NCBI GenBank assembly: GCA_033398695.1
Contig: CM065812.1
Coordinates: forward strand, 142,482,858 to 142,546,857
Origin: Orobanche coerulescens
Taxonomy: Eukaryota > Streptophyta > Magnoliopsida > Lamiales > Orobanchaceae
Length of the DNA: 64,000 nucleotides
Reading direction: 5' to 3'
Part shown: positions 11,529-21,878 of the stretch, in pieces
Layout of the letters: the number at the start of each line of letters is the position of its first letter
How positions within the stretch are numbered: the stretch's first letter is position 1
The notes under the pieces: generated by a model
Seen by the model: only the letters and a program-made list of their open reading frames with translations
What the model was told of the DNA's origin: nothing
Databases searched by the model: none
Program-made: the position numbers and the translations under genes

Positions 11529-12854
11529 TGTTGCGATATTTCTTACACGCAAGTGCACGTTATCGTTTACAAGTAATAAAGTGATGAGTGAGTATCGTTC
11601 CCACGAGGACTGAATCACTAACTACCGATTTTTATGTATTCCAGTTTTATTCGAACAATCGAATTTGGGTTTTGCAATTAATTACTAAAAGAATTATTAA
11701 AAGACTAAACAGTAGAAAACGATAGCTTGAAGAAAGGAAATCAAATGATGAATAATTTTAGGATTCTGAATCCACCTCGGTTTATCCGAATTTACTCTCG
11801 ATTATTTGTAGTAAATAATTTTCCCAATTTATTGAAGGCGGAGATTGATAATATATTCTACCGCCTCTCCCGAGGTCAATAGATTTGTCTAAAGGCGAAT
11901 AACGTACTCTATCCCTAGGTGAATTAATTCGTCAATAGGCAAAAAGCATAAAATCTCCAAAATGCCACGTAGTTCCTATGAGTATATTCCTATGTCACAG
12001 AATAAAACGGTCGTCACCAATAGTTCCTCACCAATTCTCCTCTCCCGATTCGAAAATCAATACAACTATTGGCCAGATAATTGCAAGCATTAAACACGAT
12101 TGGGAAAACTCAAAAAAAGGTAATTAATTAGATAATCTCAAGCAAATCCATCAAAACGTAGGTTTCATCAAAATCCTAGATTAGGGTTTTAGCCTGACAT
12201 ACTAATAATTGAAAATACAGAATAAATGAATGAAAGCATTAAAATCAAACGCAGATGAAGCTCGGATTCCTCCATTCTTCGGCTTCCGCCCTCTGCTATT
12301 GAAGTCTTCTGCTTCCCTCCTCTTCTGTCGTCTCTCCTCTCTGATTCCAAGCTCAAGATCCCCAGATTAAAAGATTGAAAGATGATTAATTAGGGTCTTA
12401 AACCCTTATTTATATCTTTTCACATCCTCCAAATCGCGTCCGTATGAGTTGGTCGAAAACTGGCTTCGAAACGGCCCAAATCCGCGCGATGCATACAAAA
12501 ACCGCCTAGTGTGCCGCGGCGCACTAAATCTGTGCCGCGGCACATTGCCTTCAGCTGGATGCCTGGGCGTCATTAATTTCATCTGTGCTGCGGCTCACCT
12601 GGACTGTGCCGCGGCACAAAGTACAGTTTACTTTGTGCTCGCTGGTTGTCTTCCTGTGCCGCAGCCCAGCTTCCTTGTGCCGCGGCTCATAGCTAAAATT
12701 TGCCGTTTTCGCCCGTTTCGCCTCGTTTTAGCTTTCGGACTTCAATTTCCTGACAAACACACAAAATTAAGGCATTAAAAGTTCATTTAAACAATTTCAC
12801 TCTCCAAAATGATACAAAATAATGGTAAATAAGCGTATAAAAATACGCCTAACA
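11529..12854 (-). repeat. Athila 5' LTR (right copy)
   Basis: This 1,326-bp partner of 2,296-3,653 is followed by the TSD ACTGT at 12,855-12,859. Its palindrome units start at 12,511, 12,532, 12,585, 12,606, 12,656 and 12,677. Several units show single changes against the other LTR at CpG positions. The TATA box is the weaker TATATC form near 12,410. Confidence 0.92.
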
Positions 12855-12859
12855 ACTGT

Positions 12860-13023
12860 CGGATTCGGTCTATTTGTTTTTAATGTCTTAAAATTGTGGA
12901 ATCATTTGTATGTTGATGATGTTGTCATCAGTCATAATGTCGAGTTTGTGCGTTAGCCTGGTGGATTCCAAAGGGTTGGGTCCACGACGCTGTAATATGC
13001 CCTAAACGTCTTGGGGTGTTACA
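12860..13023 (+). repeat. Tekay-1 3' LTR, last segment
   Basis: This continues the LTR cut at 2,295. It ends with an imperfect dyad, TGTAATATGCCC ... GGGGTGTTACA (12,991-13,023), the same type of U5-end dyad seen in the other Tekay LTRs of this window (29,037, 34,362, 42,028 and 47,729, there on the opposite strand). Confidence 0.75.
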
Positions 13024-13554
13024 ACAACGGGCACCTGTCCAACCTCCGCCGCAGTAATTGACAAGGCACCCCTTAACATCGCCACTTTTCTTCGTTTCTC
13101 AAACTTGTCCTTCCGGGGTTGAGTTATTTGATGGTTTTAATGCTTTCTTGCAGTTTCATGTAGTTGCATGCATTTCTTTATTTATATTACGTAGCTTGAT
13201 TTTTATTATAGTTTTTATTTTTAGGGTTCATATTTATTGCTTTTAGTTATTTATCTTTGTGTGTTTTATTAAAAAGTTGGAAAAGTATTTGAAGAGGCTC
13301 GATGTGGGAATACGTAGGTCGGGGATAAATTAGTAGTTGTCAATGAGGATTTTTAGTGTCCGAAACTTTTTGAAGGCAAGTTGTTTATAAAAATTCGAGA
13401 GGCATAAGATCTTACACTTTAACGAATTACTTGCCGGCTTCGATAATGTTTGACCTCTTGACTTGGCTGTCTTAATTTTCTCTCAACTTTAGTGAAAACT
13501 TTTTGTTGTCTAAAACTTGCCTTGAGTGAATTTGAATATGCATGATAGTATTTG
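13024..13554 (+). mobile_element. Tat/Athila-like gypsy element, 3' internal piece
   Basis: This non-coding sequence resumes at 23,416 once Sirevirus-1 (TSD ATTTG) is removed. Further downstream it leads to a polypurine tract and an LTR starting TGATAAACAC at 25,361, so I assign it to the 3' untranslated region of a plus-strand gypsy element. No gene is visible. Confidence 0.55.
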
Positions 13555-15088
13555 TGAAGAGATAAATTTACCACTAGAAGGGGGGTTGAATAGTGGTAAT
13601 GCGGAATAACGAAATTTCTTGCAAATAAATGAAAGATAGTGCGGAATTTAAAGACTCAAAGATTTATAGAGGTTCGGCAACTTGCCTACGTCCTCTCTCC
13701 GACTTTCTTTTTCTATTGGCTCAAGAACAACCACAATCTTGACTCGTCTTCGATCGGTCCGAGTTCACAACCGTTACAATCGCTTGTCTTCTATCGGTCC
13801 AAGCTCAACCTCTCTCTCAATATAAACCTTTGTATATCTAGTGTTCTATAGGAACTAGATAGTCCTCGCTATACGAATATGGGAGTATAATCCTAACAAT
13901 GCCGGATCAAAGATCCTAATAACATCGGATTAGTGACTCTTGATTCGTTTCTCTTACGCTCAAGTGTAAGTGATGCAACACTTACAATCAAATGAAGGAA
14001 TACAAGTATAATAAATATTACAAGGTATATCACTCTTTGTATTTCTCTTCTCACAACTTAAAATGCAATAAAAGATATGAAACTGAGCTCAAGTATGCTT
14101 TGATTGCTTGTATGCTTGTAGTTGTGTGTTTGATACCCAAGTCCTTTGGGTATTTATAGGTGAGAGCCATCCTTCAAATACTGAAATCATATTATTAGCG
14201 TGCGCTAATAATGTCTTCTAGCGTGCGCTATCGATCTTGACTTGGCTTTTTTGAACGGTCACAAAGACTGTTGCAACGGTAAAATTGTATGGCTAGCGTG
14301 CGCTAGTCATGTATCCGTAGCGTGCGTTATCGACTGGTCAACAGGTCTTTAATCTTGACTTTTAAAATGTTGGTTTGTCTCCCCAACGTCTCTTTATCCA
14401 ACGGCTAAATTTGAGCTTAGCGTGCGCTAGCAAGTATGCATAGCGTGTGCTAGTATTAATTAAATCCAACTTTTCCAGATTTCACGGATCTTCATTGACT
14501 CTTGCCTTCCAACGGTAGAAAATCAAATGGTAAGATGCTGACTCCTTTTAGCGTGCGCTAATGCTTATATCTTAGCGTGCGCTAAATATTTCTTTCAGTA
14601 ACGTACGTTACCCTGTGTAGCATACGTAAAGTCCTTGACATTTTGAGTCCAGTGGCTACTGGACTACTGACCATGATATCGGTAGCATGCGCAACTGCTG
14701 AGTAATAACGTGTGCTAAATCCTTGTATTAGCGTACGTAAGTAGATGTTTGTAGCGTGCGCAAAAACCGTTTCCTTTTCCTTCCAAACCTCACTGTCCTC
14801 TAGAATGATGTGATAGCGTGCGTTAATATTGATTGTATAGCATGCGCTAACTGTAGTTACTTAGCGTGCGCTAATGTTGAAAGACTTGCGTGCGCTATCC
14901 ATCAGGTGACTTCACTAGACTGCAGCTGACTGACTGGGCTGTACATGCATTTCTCGATAGCGTGCGCTACTATGATATGGGTAGCGTGCGCTAACACTAT
15001 TTAGCTCCTTCAATATAATATTGAACTAAGATTGATCTAATTAAATGTTTTGAATTGAATTATCATCAAAATACATTTTGAGTCAACA
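13555..15088 (-). repeat. Sirevirus-1 3' LTR (left copy)
   Basis: The LTR is 1,534 bp, starting TGAAGAGATAAATT and ending GAGTCAACA on the plus strand. A minus-strand TATA box, CCTATAAATA, lies at 14,151-14,160. Upstream of it on that strand comes the palindrome array (14,196-14,993). ORFs across 13,639-13,851 and 21,963-22,175 are the same LTR sequence twice, not genes. Confidence 0.93.
14196..14993 (-). promoter_or_regulatory. palindrome array in Sirevirus-1 U3, 23-24-bp spacing
   Basis: About twenty 12-bp near-palindromes (TAGCGTGCGCTA, TAACGTACGTTA, TAGCGTACGTAA and variants) lie upstream of the TATA box. Starts include 14,196/14,219, 14,294/14,318, 14,418/14,441, 14,549/14,573/14,599/14,618, 14,683/14,706/14,729/14,752, 14,814/14,838/14,862/14,886 and 14,958/14,982. 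Within groups the step is almost always 23 or 24 bp, with one 26-bp and one 19-bp step. A different module, GAGTCCAGTGGCTACTGG, sits at 14,645-14,662. The right LTR carries the same set. CpG-rich palindromes upstream of the TATA box are known from maize sireviruses (from memory). Confidence 0.8.
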
Positions 15089-15442
15089 ATCTCCCCCTTT
15101 TTGATGATGTCAAAACATTTAATTTATACCTGCAAAAACATTTTAAATGATTCGAATCAAGGTAACTTGTTCGATATATTAGTATATTTCGGTTTTTGGA
15201 CTATTCTCCCCCTTTTTGACATAAACAAAAAGGAACTCCCCCTGAATTGTTGCATTTTTAACAAATACCAATGAAAATGCCATTAACCAAAGCGAAATTA
15301 CATAAATAGCAATACATGTAAACAACATATACCAAATGAAGTGAAATGTGAATATCATTAAGATAGAGTTCAAGCAATACATAAAGTTTTCATGACATGA
15401 GACATAAAGATCATTCGAATAATAAGATTCTACAACCAAGCA
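15089..15442 (-). other. repeated polypurine tracts of Sirevirus-1
   Basis: On the minus strand the tract AAAAAGGGGGAGAT abuts the 3' LTR at 15,089-15,102. Further copies lie at about 15,204-15,214 and 15,232-15,241. Multiplied polypurine tracts are a reported feature of sireviruses. The rest of this stretch shows no gene. Confidence 0.7.
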
Positions 15443-16722
15443 TCAAAATCCTAAGTTATAAGGTGCAGGATCGGAAGAGGACGATGGGAAAGGGAACGAC
15501 GGGTGTGTGTAACGGATGAAATCGGAGATCAGCCCACGAACTTCCCCGACTTCCGAACGAAGAGACCCGACTTCCGCGCGAAGAGACCGAACATCCTCTC
15601 GTATTTCCAGCTGAGAGGTCTCGATGCTCCGCATCCGAGCGCAAAGATCACTCTCTTCTTCCTCCGAGACAACGTCTCTCATCGGGAGATTCCCTTTCGT
15701 CTTCGGATGACGAACAAATGATTTGGATTGCATCTCCCTAAGCGTATGGGGTCCTCGGTGCGTCACACGCTCGACCGATGTTGGCATCCACGTCCCCTTC
15801 GGTACTTTATCATCTTCTCGGAGATACGGAAACAGCACCCAACCTCGATTGAATGTCTCAACATAATGCATGGCCTTGAGGGTTAGGTCGCTTATTTCGT
15901 GTCCCCGAGACACCGGAACGGGTGCCTCACTAGACAAGTCGACGCGAAAGTGCCGGAAAATCACCGTGAGAATTGAGCCAAAAGGAAGTCCAGATTTCCG
16001 AGTCCTCGACATGTAATTCTTCGACCGAAAAGAATCCCCTTTCGCTTTCATCCAGTTTAGCACAATACCAGTGAAGTCCACTCGATCATCCTTCAACACC
16101 CGATACACCACATTCTTATCAACGCCTACTAGCTTGTGTTGGGTATTAACTTTTGGCACTAAACACTTGGTTAGAGCGGCCAACAACAAGCAAATGTGGA
16201 TACCGAAATCGTTATTCTCGAAGACGTCATCCGTGACCTCGATGACCTTTTTTAACACAAGAAGTCAGCGATATCTCTCTCGGACACAAGAGACTCTTCG
16301 GCAATAGTTTTCCCACAACAATCATATCCGTCTTTCGATAAGCCAAATAACTCGTGAAGTATTTCCGAAGAAATCTTCACCGCAGTTCCATTCACCAGGC
16401 TACCAAGCACTAATCCTCCATTACCATCATTATCACCCAAATGCAGATTTGCATAAAACTCACGGACACACGCAGGGTAAACAATCTCTTTGCACTCAAC
16501 AAACCGTGCTATTCCTAATGCCTCAAAGAAATCGCGAATACTGACCTTAACCCGTTCAAGGCTGCTGAAATTGAAGAAATAGCAATCGGTCAGACTCTCC
16601 TGAGGAAGGATATCGAAAAACACATTCGATGCAACGTAGGAGATGAATCGGGTCGCGTCATATTCGTTATTGCGAGGGAGTTTGTAGGTTTTCTCCATGG
16701 TTTTCCTTCCCTTGCTAGACAT
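15443..16722 (-). pseudogene. Sirevirus-1 extra ORF (plant transposon-protein-like domain plus coiled coil)
   Basis: Two overlapping minus-strand ORFs (16,722-16,252 and 16,258-15,443) in different frames look like one gene of about 425 codons split by a frameshift near 16,255. The start MSSKGRKTMEK at 16,722 is preceded by a TATA box and palindrome array. The N-terminal half has CVREFYANLHL ... VNGTAVKISSEILHELFGL, resembling the domain Pfam calls 'putative plant transposon protein' (from memory). The second half has LPFGSILTVIFRHFRV, and ends in a heptad region (SLRAEVGSLRSEVGEVRGLI) predicting a coiled coil, then a Ser/Pro tail. I see no signal peptide or membrane segment, so 'envelope' would be misleading. 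Function unknown. A related ORF is at 58,122-61,189. Confidence 0.75.
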
Positions 16723-16815
16723 TTTGAAGAAAATCGAAGTTTTGAGGGAGAAATCGGAAGATTGTAGGTTCGGATTTGCAGCTAGGGTTTTTGCTGGAAG
16801 GGAATTTCTTTGCGA

Positions 16816-17069
16816 TTGCGTACGTTAGGGAGGGTGAATGTGTTTCTGGGTCGTACGGAATATATATAGTCAACGGATTTTTAATTAGCGTATGCTAGAC
16901 ACAAAGAGTTAGTGTACGTTAGGTAGAAATGGGAAGTTTACTGGACAGTCCAGTAGCTGAAATGGAATTCGAAAGGTTTTTAATTAGCGTACGCAAGGCA
17001 GTGAGGTTAGCGTACGCTATCGAAATCAGTTTTTAGCGCGCGTTAAGGAAGTGAAGCTAGCGCGCGCTA
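16816..17069 (-). promoter_or_regulatory. internal promoter-like block before the Sirevirus-1 extra ORF
   Basis: Palindromes start at 16,886/16,910 (24 bp apart), 16,985/17,008 (23), and 17,034/17,058 (24), with the strongest being TAGCGTACGCTA and TAGCGCGCGCTA. On the minus strand they are followed by ACTATATATATTCC, a TATA box at 16,861-16,868, and a further motif TTGCGTACGTTA at 16,816. The extra ORF starts about 140 bp downstream of the TATA box. TACTGGACAGTCCAGTAG, resembling the accessory module of the LTR, lies near 16,939-16,956. The arrangement repeats the LTR U3 layout inside the element. A promoter role is inferred. Confidence 0.65.
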
Positions 17070-17118
17070 GCGAATGAAGCGAATCAAGGATATTGATTTC
17101 TTGAGTAGAAAACTTATT

Positions 17119-18158
17119 TCAAAAAATTTCTATATGTCCCATACCAAGTTGTAAACGAATGGAATTAAATGATTCTCCGGGAAGAGGTTTTGTAAAAATG
17201 TCAGCAAGTTGATCCTTCGTCCCGACAAAAATTAAACAGATATCCTTTTTCTGAACATGATCGCGTAGAAAATGATGTCTAATATCTATATGTTTAGTTC
17301 TACTATGCAACACAGGATTTTTACTCAGATTAATTGCACTAGTGTTATCACATAGAATAGGGGTATTTTTGAAATATATGCCGTAGTCGCGGAGTTGATT
17401 TTTAATCCACAACACCTGAGCACAGGCGCTCCCTGCAGCGACATATTCGGCCTCAGCTGTAGACAATGCTACACTGGTTTGCTTTTTACTTCCCCAAGAT
17501 ATTAAACATGATCCAACAAAATGACATGTACCACTAGTACTCTTTTTGTCAATTTTACATCCGCCGAAATCGGCATCACTATATGCAATTAAATTAAAAT
17601 CCAAGCAAGAAGGGTACCATAGACCTAGTCCGATAGTCCCTTTAAAGTAGCGAAAAATGTGTTTACAAGCAATTAAATGTGATTCCTTGGGATTAGCTTG
17701 GAATCGAGCACATAAACATGTGGCAAATATTATATCTGGCCTAGATGCAGTCAAATATAACAAAGATCCGATCATACCTCGATATAATTTTTTATCTACG
17801 GATTTGCCATTTTCATCTTTTTCGAGCTTTAATGATGAAGACATTGGAGTAGATATCACCTTGCTACTTTCCATTTTGAATTTCTTGAGGAGGTCGTTTG
17901 AGTACTTCGTTTGATGGATAAAGATTCCATCTTCGCATTGCTTGATTTGAAGCCCGAGAAAGAATGTTAATTCTCCCATCATACTCATTTCGAACTCTCC
18001 TTTCATAAGATTAGAAAAATCTTGCACAAAGATTCGTTAGTAGCTCCAAATACAATGTCATCAACGTAGATTTGGCAAACAAGTATATCATCATTCAATA
18101 TTTTAACAAACAAGGTACTATCGACTTTGCCTCTTTTATAATCATTTGCAATTAAAAA
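17119..18158 (-). pseudogene. Sirevirus-1 RT C-terminal part and RNase H
   Basis: This completes reverse transcriptase and supplies RNase H. IYVDDIVFGATN, the catalytic YVDD box, is at about 18,060-18,095, just before a one-base frameshift (near 18,030) that restores the frame of MKGEFEMSMMGELTFFLGLQIKQ. RNase H follows with YSDADFGGCKIDKKSTSGTCHF, SWGSKKQTSVALSTAEAEYVAAGSACAQ and the C-terminal DIRHHFLRDHV and DIFTKPL signatures of copia. The upstream frame ends at a TAA at 18,159. Confidence 0.9.
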
Positions 18159-19885
18159 TTAACTTAAACGATCATACCATGCTCGGGGTGCTTGCTTCAA
18201 CCCGTAGAGTGCCTTGTTCAGCTTGTAGACGTGATCCCGATATTGATGATCTTCAAAACCAGGAGGTTGCTTAACGTAGACTTCTTCTTGAATGTAGCCA
18301 TTCAAGAATGCACTTTTCACATCCATTTGAAATAGTTTGATCTTTTTATGGGCGGCAAATGCACATAACAAGCGAATGGCTTCGAGTCGAGCCACGGGAG
18401 CAAAACTTTCTTCGTAATCAAGACCTTTCTCTTGATTATACCCTTGAGCGACCAAACGAGATTTATTTCGAATTGGATAACCGTCTTCGTCACTCTTAAT
18501 TTTATGCACCCATTTAGTTCCGATAATTGTTTTATCTTTAGGAGCGGGAACTAAATTCCATACATTATTGTGCATGAATTGCACAAGCTCCTCTTGCATT
18601 GCCATCACCCAACTTTCATCATCGAGAGCTTCGGATATATTCTTGGGAACTATTTCGGATACAAAAGCACAATGAGCCATAAATTCGGTGGTTCTCCTTC
18701 GGGTTTGAACACCGTCTTCAATGTTTCCAATCACGAGATCCTTTGGATGGTCTTTGATGTCCCTCCAATCTTTCGGTAAATCAACGATTGTGTTCGTTTC
18801 GATTTCCGAAATTTTCTTCACTTCGGGTGAGGGATCCGGAAAAGTACCTGCATCATCAAAGTATTCTACCTTTCTCGGGGATGAGATCATATCATTGAAT
18901 TTAACATGTATGGACTCTTCAACTTTATTCGTTTTAATATTATAAACACGATATGCTTTACTATTAGTGCAATAACCAAGAAATATTCCGGAGTTGGATT
19001 TAGCATCAAACTTGCCCAAGTTATCCTTACCATTGTTCAAAATAAATACATTGCAACCAAAAGGATGAAAATAAGCAATATTGGGCTTTTTGCCCTTCCA
19101 TAATTCATACGGGGTCTTAAGTTGAGTTCTACGAACATGAACCCGGTTAATCACATAGCATGCCGTAAGGATTGCTTCGGCCCAAAAATATCTTGGAAGA
19201 GAGTATTCATTAAGCATAGTTCTCGACATTTCTTCCAAAGATCGGTTTTTCCTTTCAACAACTCCATTTTGTTGAGGCGTTCTAGGAGCCGAAAAATTAT
19301 GATTAATTCCGTATTTATCATATAGGAGTTCAAACGGAGTGCAATCAAATTCACCTCCGTGATCGGTGCGAATAGAAATTATGGAGAGATTTTTCTCATT
19401 TGACACCAAACGACACCATTTAGAAAACTCGGAAAATGCATCATCCTTATGTGCTAAAAATCTAACCCAAGTAAATCGAGAGAAATCATCAACAATAACC
19501 AAAGTGTAAAGCTTACCATTTAAACTAACATGGCTAGATGGTCCAATCAAATCCATATGCACAAGTTCATGAACGCGACTAGTGGAAACCTCGAATTTTG
19601 GTTTAAAAGATTCTCGAGTGTGTTTCCCTTTTATGCATGATTCACACAAATGCTTTCTATCAAACTTGAGCTTGGGCAATCCATGAACAAGGTCGTGTCT
19701 AGATAAAATAGAAATGATAGGTATAGAAGTATGCCCCGATTTTCGATGCCATAAATATGCATTATCATCCAAAGTAATAAGACATTTTTCATTGATTGAG
19801 CTTTTATCATTAAGGTCAACAATATAGATGTTTCCACATCTCAAACCAATGAAAGCAATTTTATTATTTCTAAATAATTTTAAAG
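18159..19885 (-). pseudogene. Sirevirus-1 integrase and RT N-terminal part
   Basis: A long open frame (over 570 meaningful codons) encodes the GAG-pre-integrase zinc finger ([10 protein letters not shown] ... LCESCIKGK), the integrase core with [20 protein letters not shown] and [13 protein letters not shown] (catalytic D, D, E), then [10 protein letters not shown] and GIFLGY. RT begins with [42 protein letters not shown] and the first catalytic Asp in [13 protein letters not shown]. It ends at a premature stop after [11 protein letters not shown]. The apparent N-terminal 45 residues of the ORF are out of frame with protease; the true frame enters near 19,885. Confidence 0.92.
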
Positions 19886-20434
19886 CCTTCATCGCAAAGT
19901 TGCGAAACGCTAAGAAGATTATGATGCAAACCTTCAACAAACAATACTTTGTTGATAGAGGGAGAAGGTTACTTACCGACTTTGCCGATGCCTTTGATTT
20001 TTCCCTTTTGATTGTCCCCAAAGGTCACATGTCCTTGTTCTTGATATTCGAGGTCTTCAAATAAGTCCTCGGAGCCACACATGTGCCTTGAGCATCCGCT
20101 ATCAATGTACCACTTGCTTTTCCTTGGTGCCGGTACCTACAAAAATAGAATTTCTCGGTTGTTTCGGTACCCAAGCCCGTTTGGGTCCTCCAAAGTTAAC
20201 TATGCTTATAGCATTCGGAACAATTGTCCCTTTAGGAACCCATATTTGTTTAACTTTGATGGTTCTCAACTTTGAACGAACATTAGTATTATCAACTCAT
20301 TTGGAAGGATCTTTTGAGTTCTCAGTTTCGGTTTTCTTTATTTTGTCAAGGTTGATAAGGGATTGTTCCCGTTTAAAAGGATCGAAACCAAGACCGTGTT
20401 TGAGCAAGGGCGATTTTTGAATAGATAGAAGCCT
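19886..20434 (-). pseudogene. Sirevirus-1 gag tail and aspartic protease
   Basis: Reading the minus strand between gag and integrase gives IKVKQIWVPKGTIVP, a gag-tail motif common in sireviruses, then KSKWYIDSGCSRHMCG with the protease D-S-G catalytic triad near 20,090-20,115, [20 protein letters not shown], a stop, and [21 protein letters not shown]. At least two stops and a frameshift near 19,880 break this stretch. Confidence 0.8.
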
Positions 20435-21817
20435 TTAGAATTTCTCGTTTCCGAGAGTAAATTTGTTCAAAATATATTTTAGCTTCTTTTGAGTTTTTGT
20501 CAACTCGATTTTCAAAACATTTTCTTTTTCAAGGCATAATGTATGGCCGATCTCAATAGTGTTGCCTTTGTTTTGAAGAGAGGAATTTTCGAGTTCTAGA
20601 GATTTTATTTTTCTCTTTAAAGATATGTTTAATTTAACCATCTCGTCATACTCCGTATTCAAGGATTCAAATGCACTCAATAACTCATCATCATGATGAA
20701 CTTCTTGTGAATCACAAAAATCAAAAGAGTCATATTCGTCGCCATTGAGTTTATAACTTACCTTGATATTACTTTCGGAGTCGAGTGCCATGAATGCAAG
20801 ATTTGCGTCTAGAGATCTTTCAATCTCCTCCTCGTCATCACTCCAAGAAGCGATTAGGGCCTCCTTCTTTTTGAATCTTTCCATTTGAGGTTTTGAAGAG
20901 GATCCTCGGCATTCTTTGGCATAGTGACCGGCTTGACCACATTTCCGACAATTATTGTCGAACTTCTTTATGGGAGTATAGCAACTCTTCTTTTGCTCCG
21001 GTTTGCCAACCTGACCAAGAAAACTTCGCCTCTTTTGAATTAGGCTTTTATACCTTCTAAAGTTCTTGGCATAGAGAGCGAGTTCCTCATTGTCTTCATC
21101 TTTGGGAACATCTTCCTCAACGTCGCTATCAACATTGAATGCGACTACTCTTTTCCGAGGCTTAGGTTTGGTGCCTCTAGACTTGAGAATGATCTCATAA
21201 TTGATGAGTGACCCGATGAGGGCACTAAATTCGAGCTTGTTGAGATCTTTGGACTCCATGATTGCGGTGACCGTGGCATCCCATTCTCGTGGCAACGATC
21301 GAAGAATTTTCTTGGCTTTGTCGCTGATCGATATAGGCTTTCCGAAAGATGCAATACCATTGGTTATAGCCGAAAATCGATCCAACATATTTGTGATCGT
21401 TTCCTCATCTTTCATGGAGAAAAGTTCGTAGTCATGGAGTAGCATGTTGATTTTGGTCTCCTTGACTTGGGTGGTTCCCTCATGAGTGACTTCGAGAATT
21501 TCCCAAATTTCTTTTGCGCTTTCATAGGACGATATCCTATTGAGTTCTTCAGGATTAAGAGCGCAATAGAGAAGTTGAGTAGCTCGTGAGTTGACATGTG
21601 TGTTCCTCCAATCCTCATCATTGAATTCGTCGATCGTTATCAATGATCCATCCTCTTTCTTAGCAAGCTTAGGACCAAGAGCAATAACTTTCCAGATTTC
21701 AATATCTTAGACTTGAACGAAGATGGCCATTTTCTTTTTCCACGTCATGAAATTGGAACCGTCGAAGAAAGGAGGACGGTTGAGAGCATTTCCTTCAATT
21801 TGGCCAAGAAGTGCCAT
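20435..21817 (-). pseudogene. Sirevirus-1 gag with CCHC zinc knuckle
   Basis: This is the nucleocapsid/capsid polyprotein. The true start appears to be the ATG at 21,815-21,817 (MALLGQIEGNALNRPPFFDG, followed by FMTWKKKMAIFV, the usual gag N-terminus). An in-frame TAA at 21,707-21,709 interrupts it. The frame then stays open from 21,643 to 20,435. Motifs include AKEIWEILEVTHEGTTQVKETKINML, ILRSLPREWDATVTAIMESKDLN and a CRKCGQAGHYAKEC zinc knuckle near codon 240 of the long ORF. A C-terminal helical region (SLKRKIKSLELENSSLQNKG) predicts a coiled coil, as is usual in Sirevirus gag. Confidence 0.9.
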
Positions 21818-21864
21818 TTGCGGATCTTTTTCTCTTAGGTGGTTAAACCTTTAAAAAGAGACCC

Positions 21865-21876
21865 GCTCCGATACCA
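21865..21876 (-). other. Sirevirus-1 primer binding site (initiator tRNA-Met type)
   Basis: GCTCCGATACCA on the plus strand, two bases from the LTR edge at 21,879, matches the 3' end of the initiator tRNA-Met with one mismatch. It sets the 5' end of the element. Confidence 0.8.
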
Positions 21877-21878
21877 AC

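Larger units (their letters stand above)
2296..12854 (-). mobile_element. Athila-type Ty3/gypsy element, near full length, nested in Tekay-1 LTR
   Basis: This is a complete 10.56-kb element in minus orientation with two LTRs (TGTTGCGATA...CCTAACA on the plus strand) and a perfect 5-bp TSD, ACTGT, at 2,291-2,295 and 12,855-12,859. On the minus strand the order is 5' LTR, PBS, gag, protease, RT, RNase H, integrase, a long non-coding 3' region, polypurine tract, 3' LTR. The gag region around DDAIRLRLFHFSLRDKAKFWLNSLPPGSITTW is typical of Athila. Coding is broken by several stops and frameshifts, so the copy is not autonomous. No env-like ORF remains between pol and the 3' LTR. Confidence 0.93.
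1..13023 (+). mobile_element. Tekay-1, Ty3/gypsy chromovirus, 3' part
   Basis: Only the 3' end of this plus-strand element is in the window: integrase C-terminal half with chromodomain-like tail, polypurine tract, and a 3' LTR split by an Athila insertion at 2,296-12,854. The tail ending near 854 followed by a G-rich tract and an LTR starting TGTAAAATCC is typical of the Tekay/Del chromovirus lineage. The 3' LTR ends at 13,023 with GTGTTACA. The left LTR lies outside the window, so its TSD cannot be tested. Confidence 0.85.

Noticed and set aside
14196..14993. Regularly spaced short repeats suggestive of a CRISPR-like array
   Set aside because: Repeats are only about 12 bp, imperfect, separated by about 11-12 bp within groups, and present in both LTRs of a plant retroelement. 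No cas gene occurs, and the genome is eukaryotic.
15443..16722. Calling the Sirevirus extra ORF a viral envelope gene
   Set aside because: I see no signal peptide, cleavage site, hydrophobic fusion segment or membrane anchor. Position after pol alone is not evidence of envelope function.
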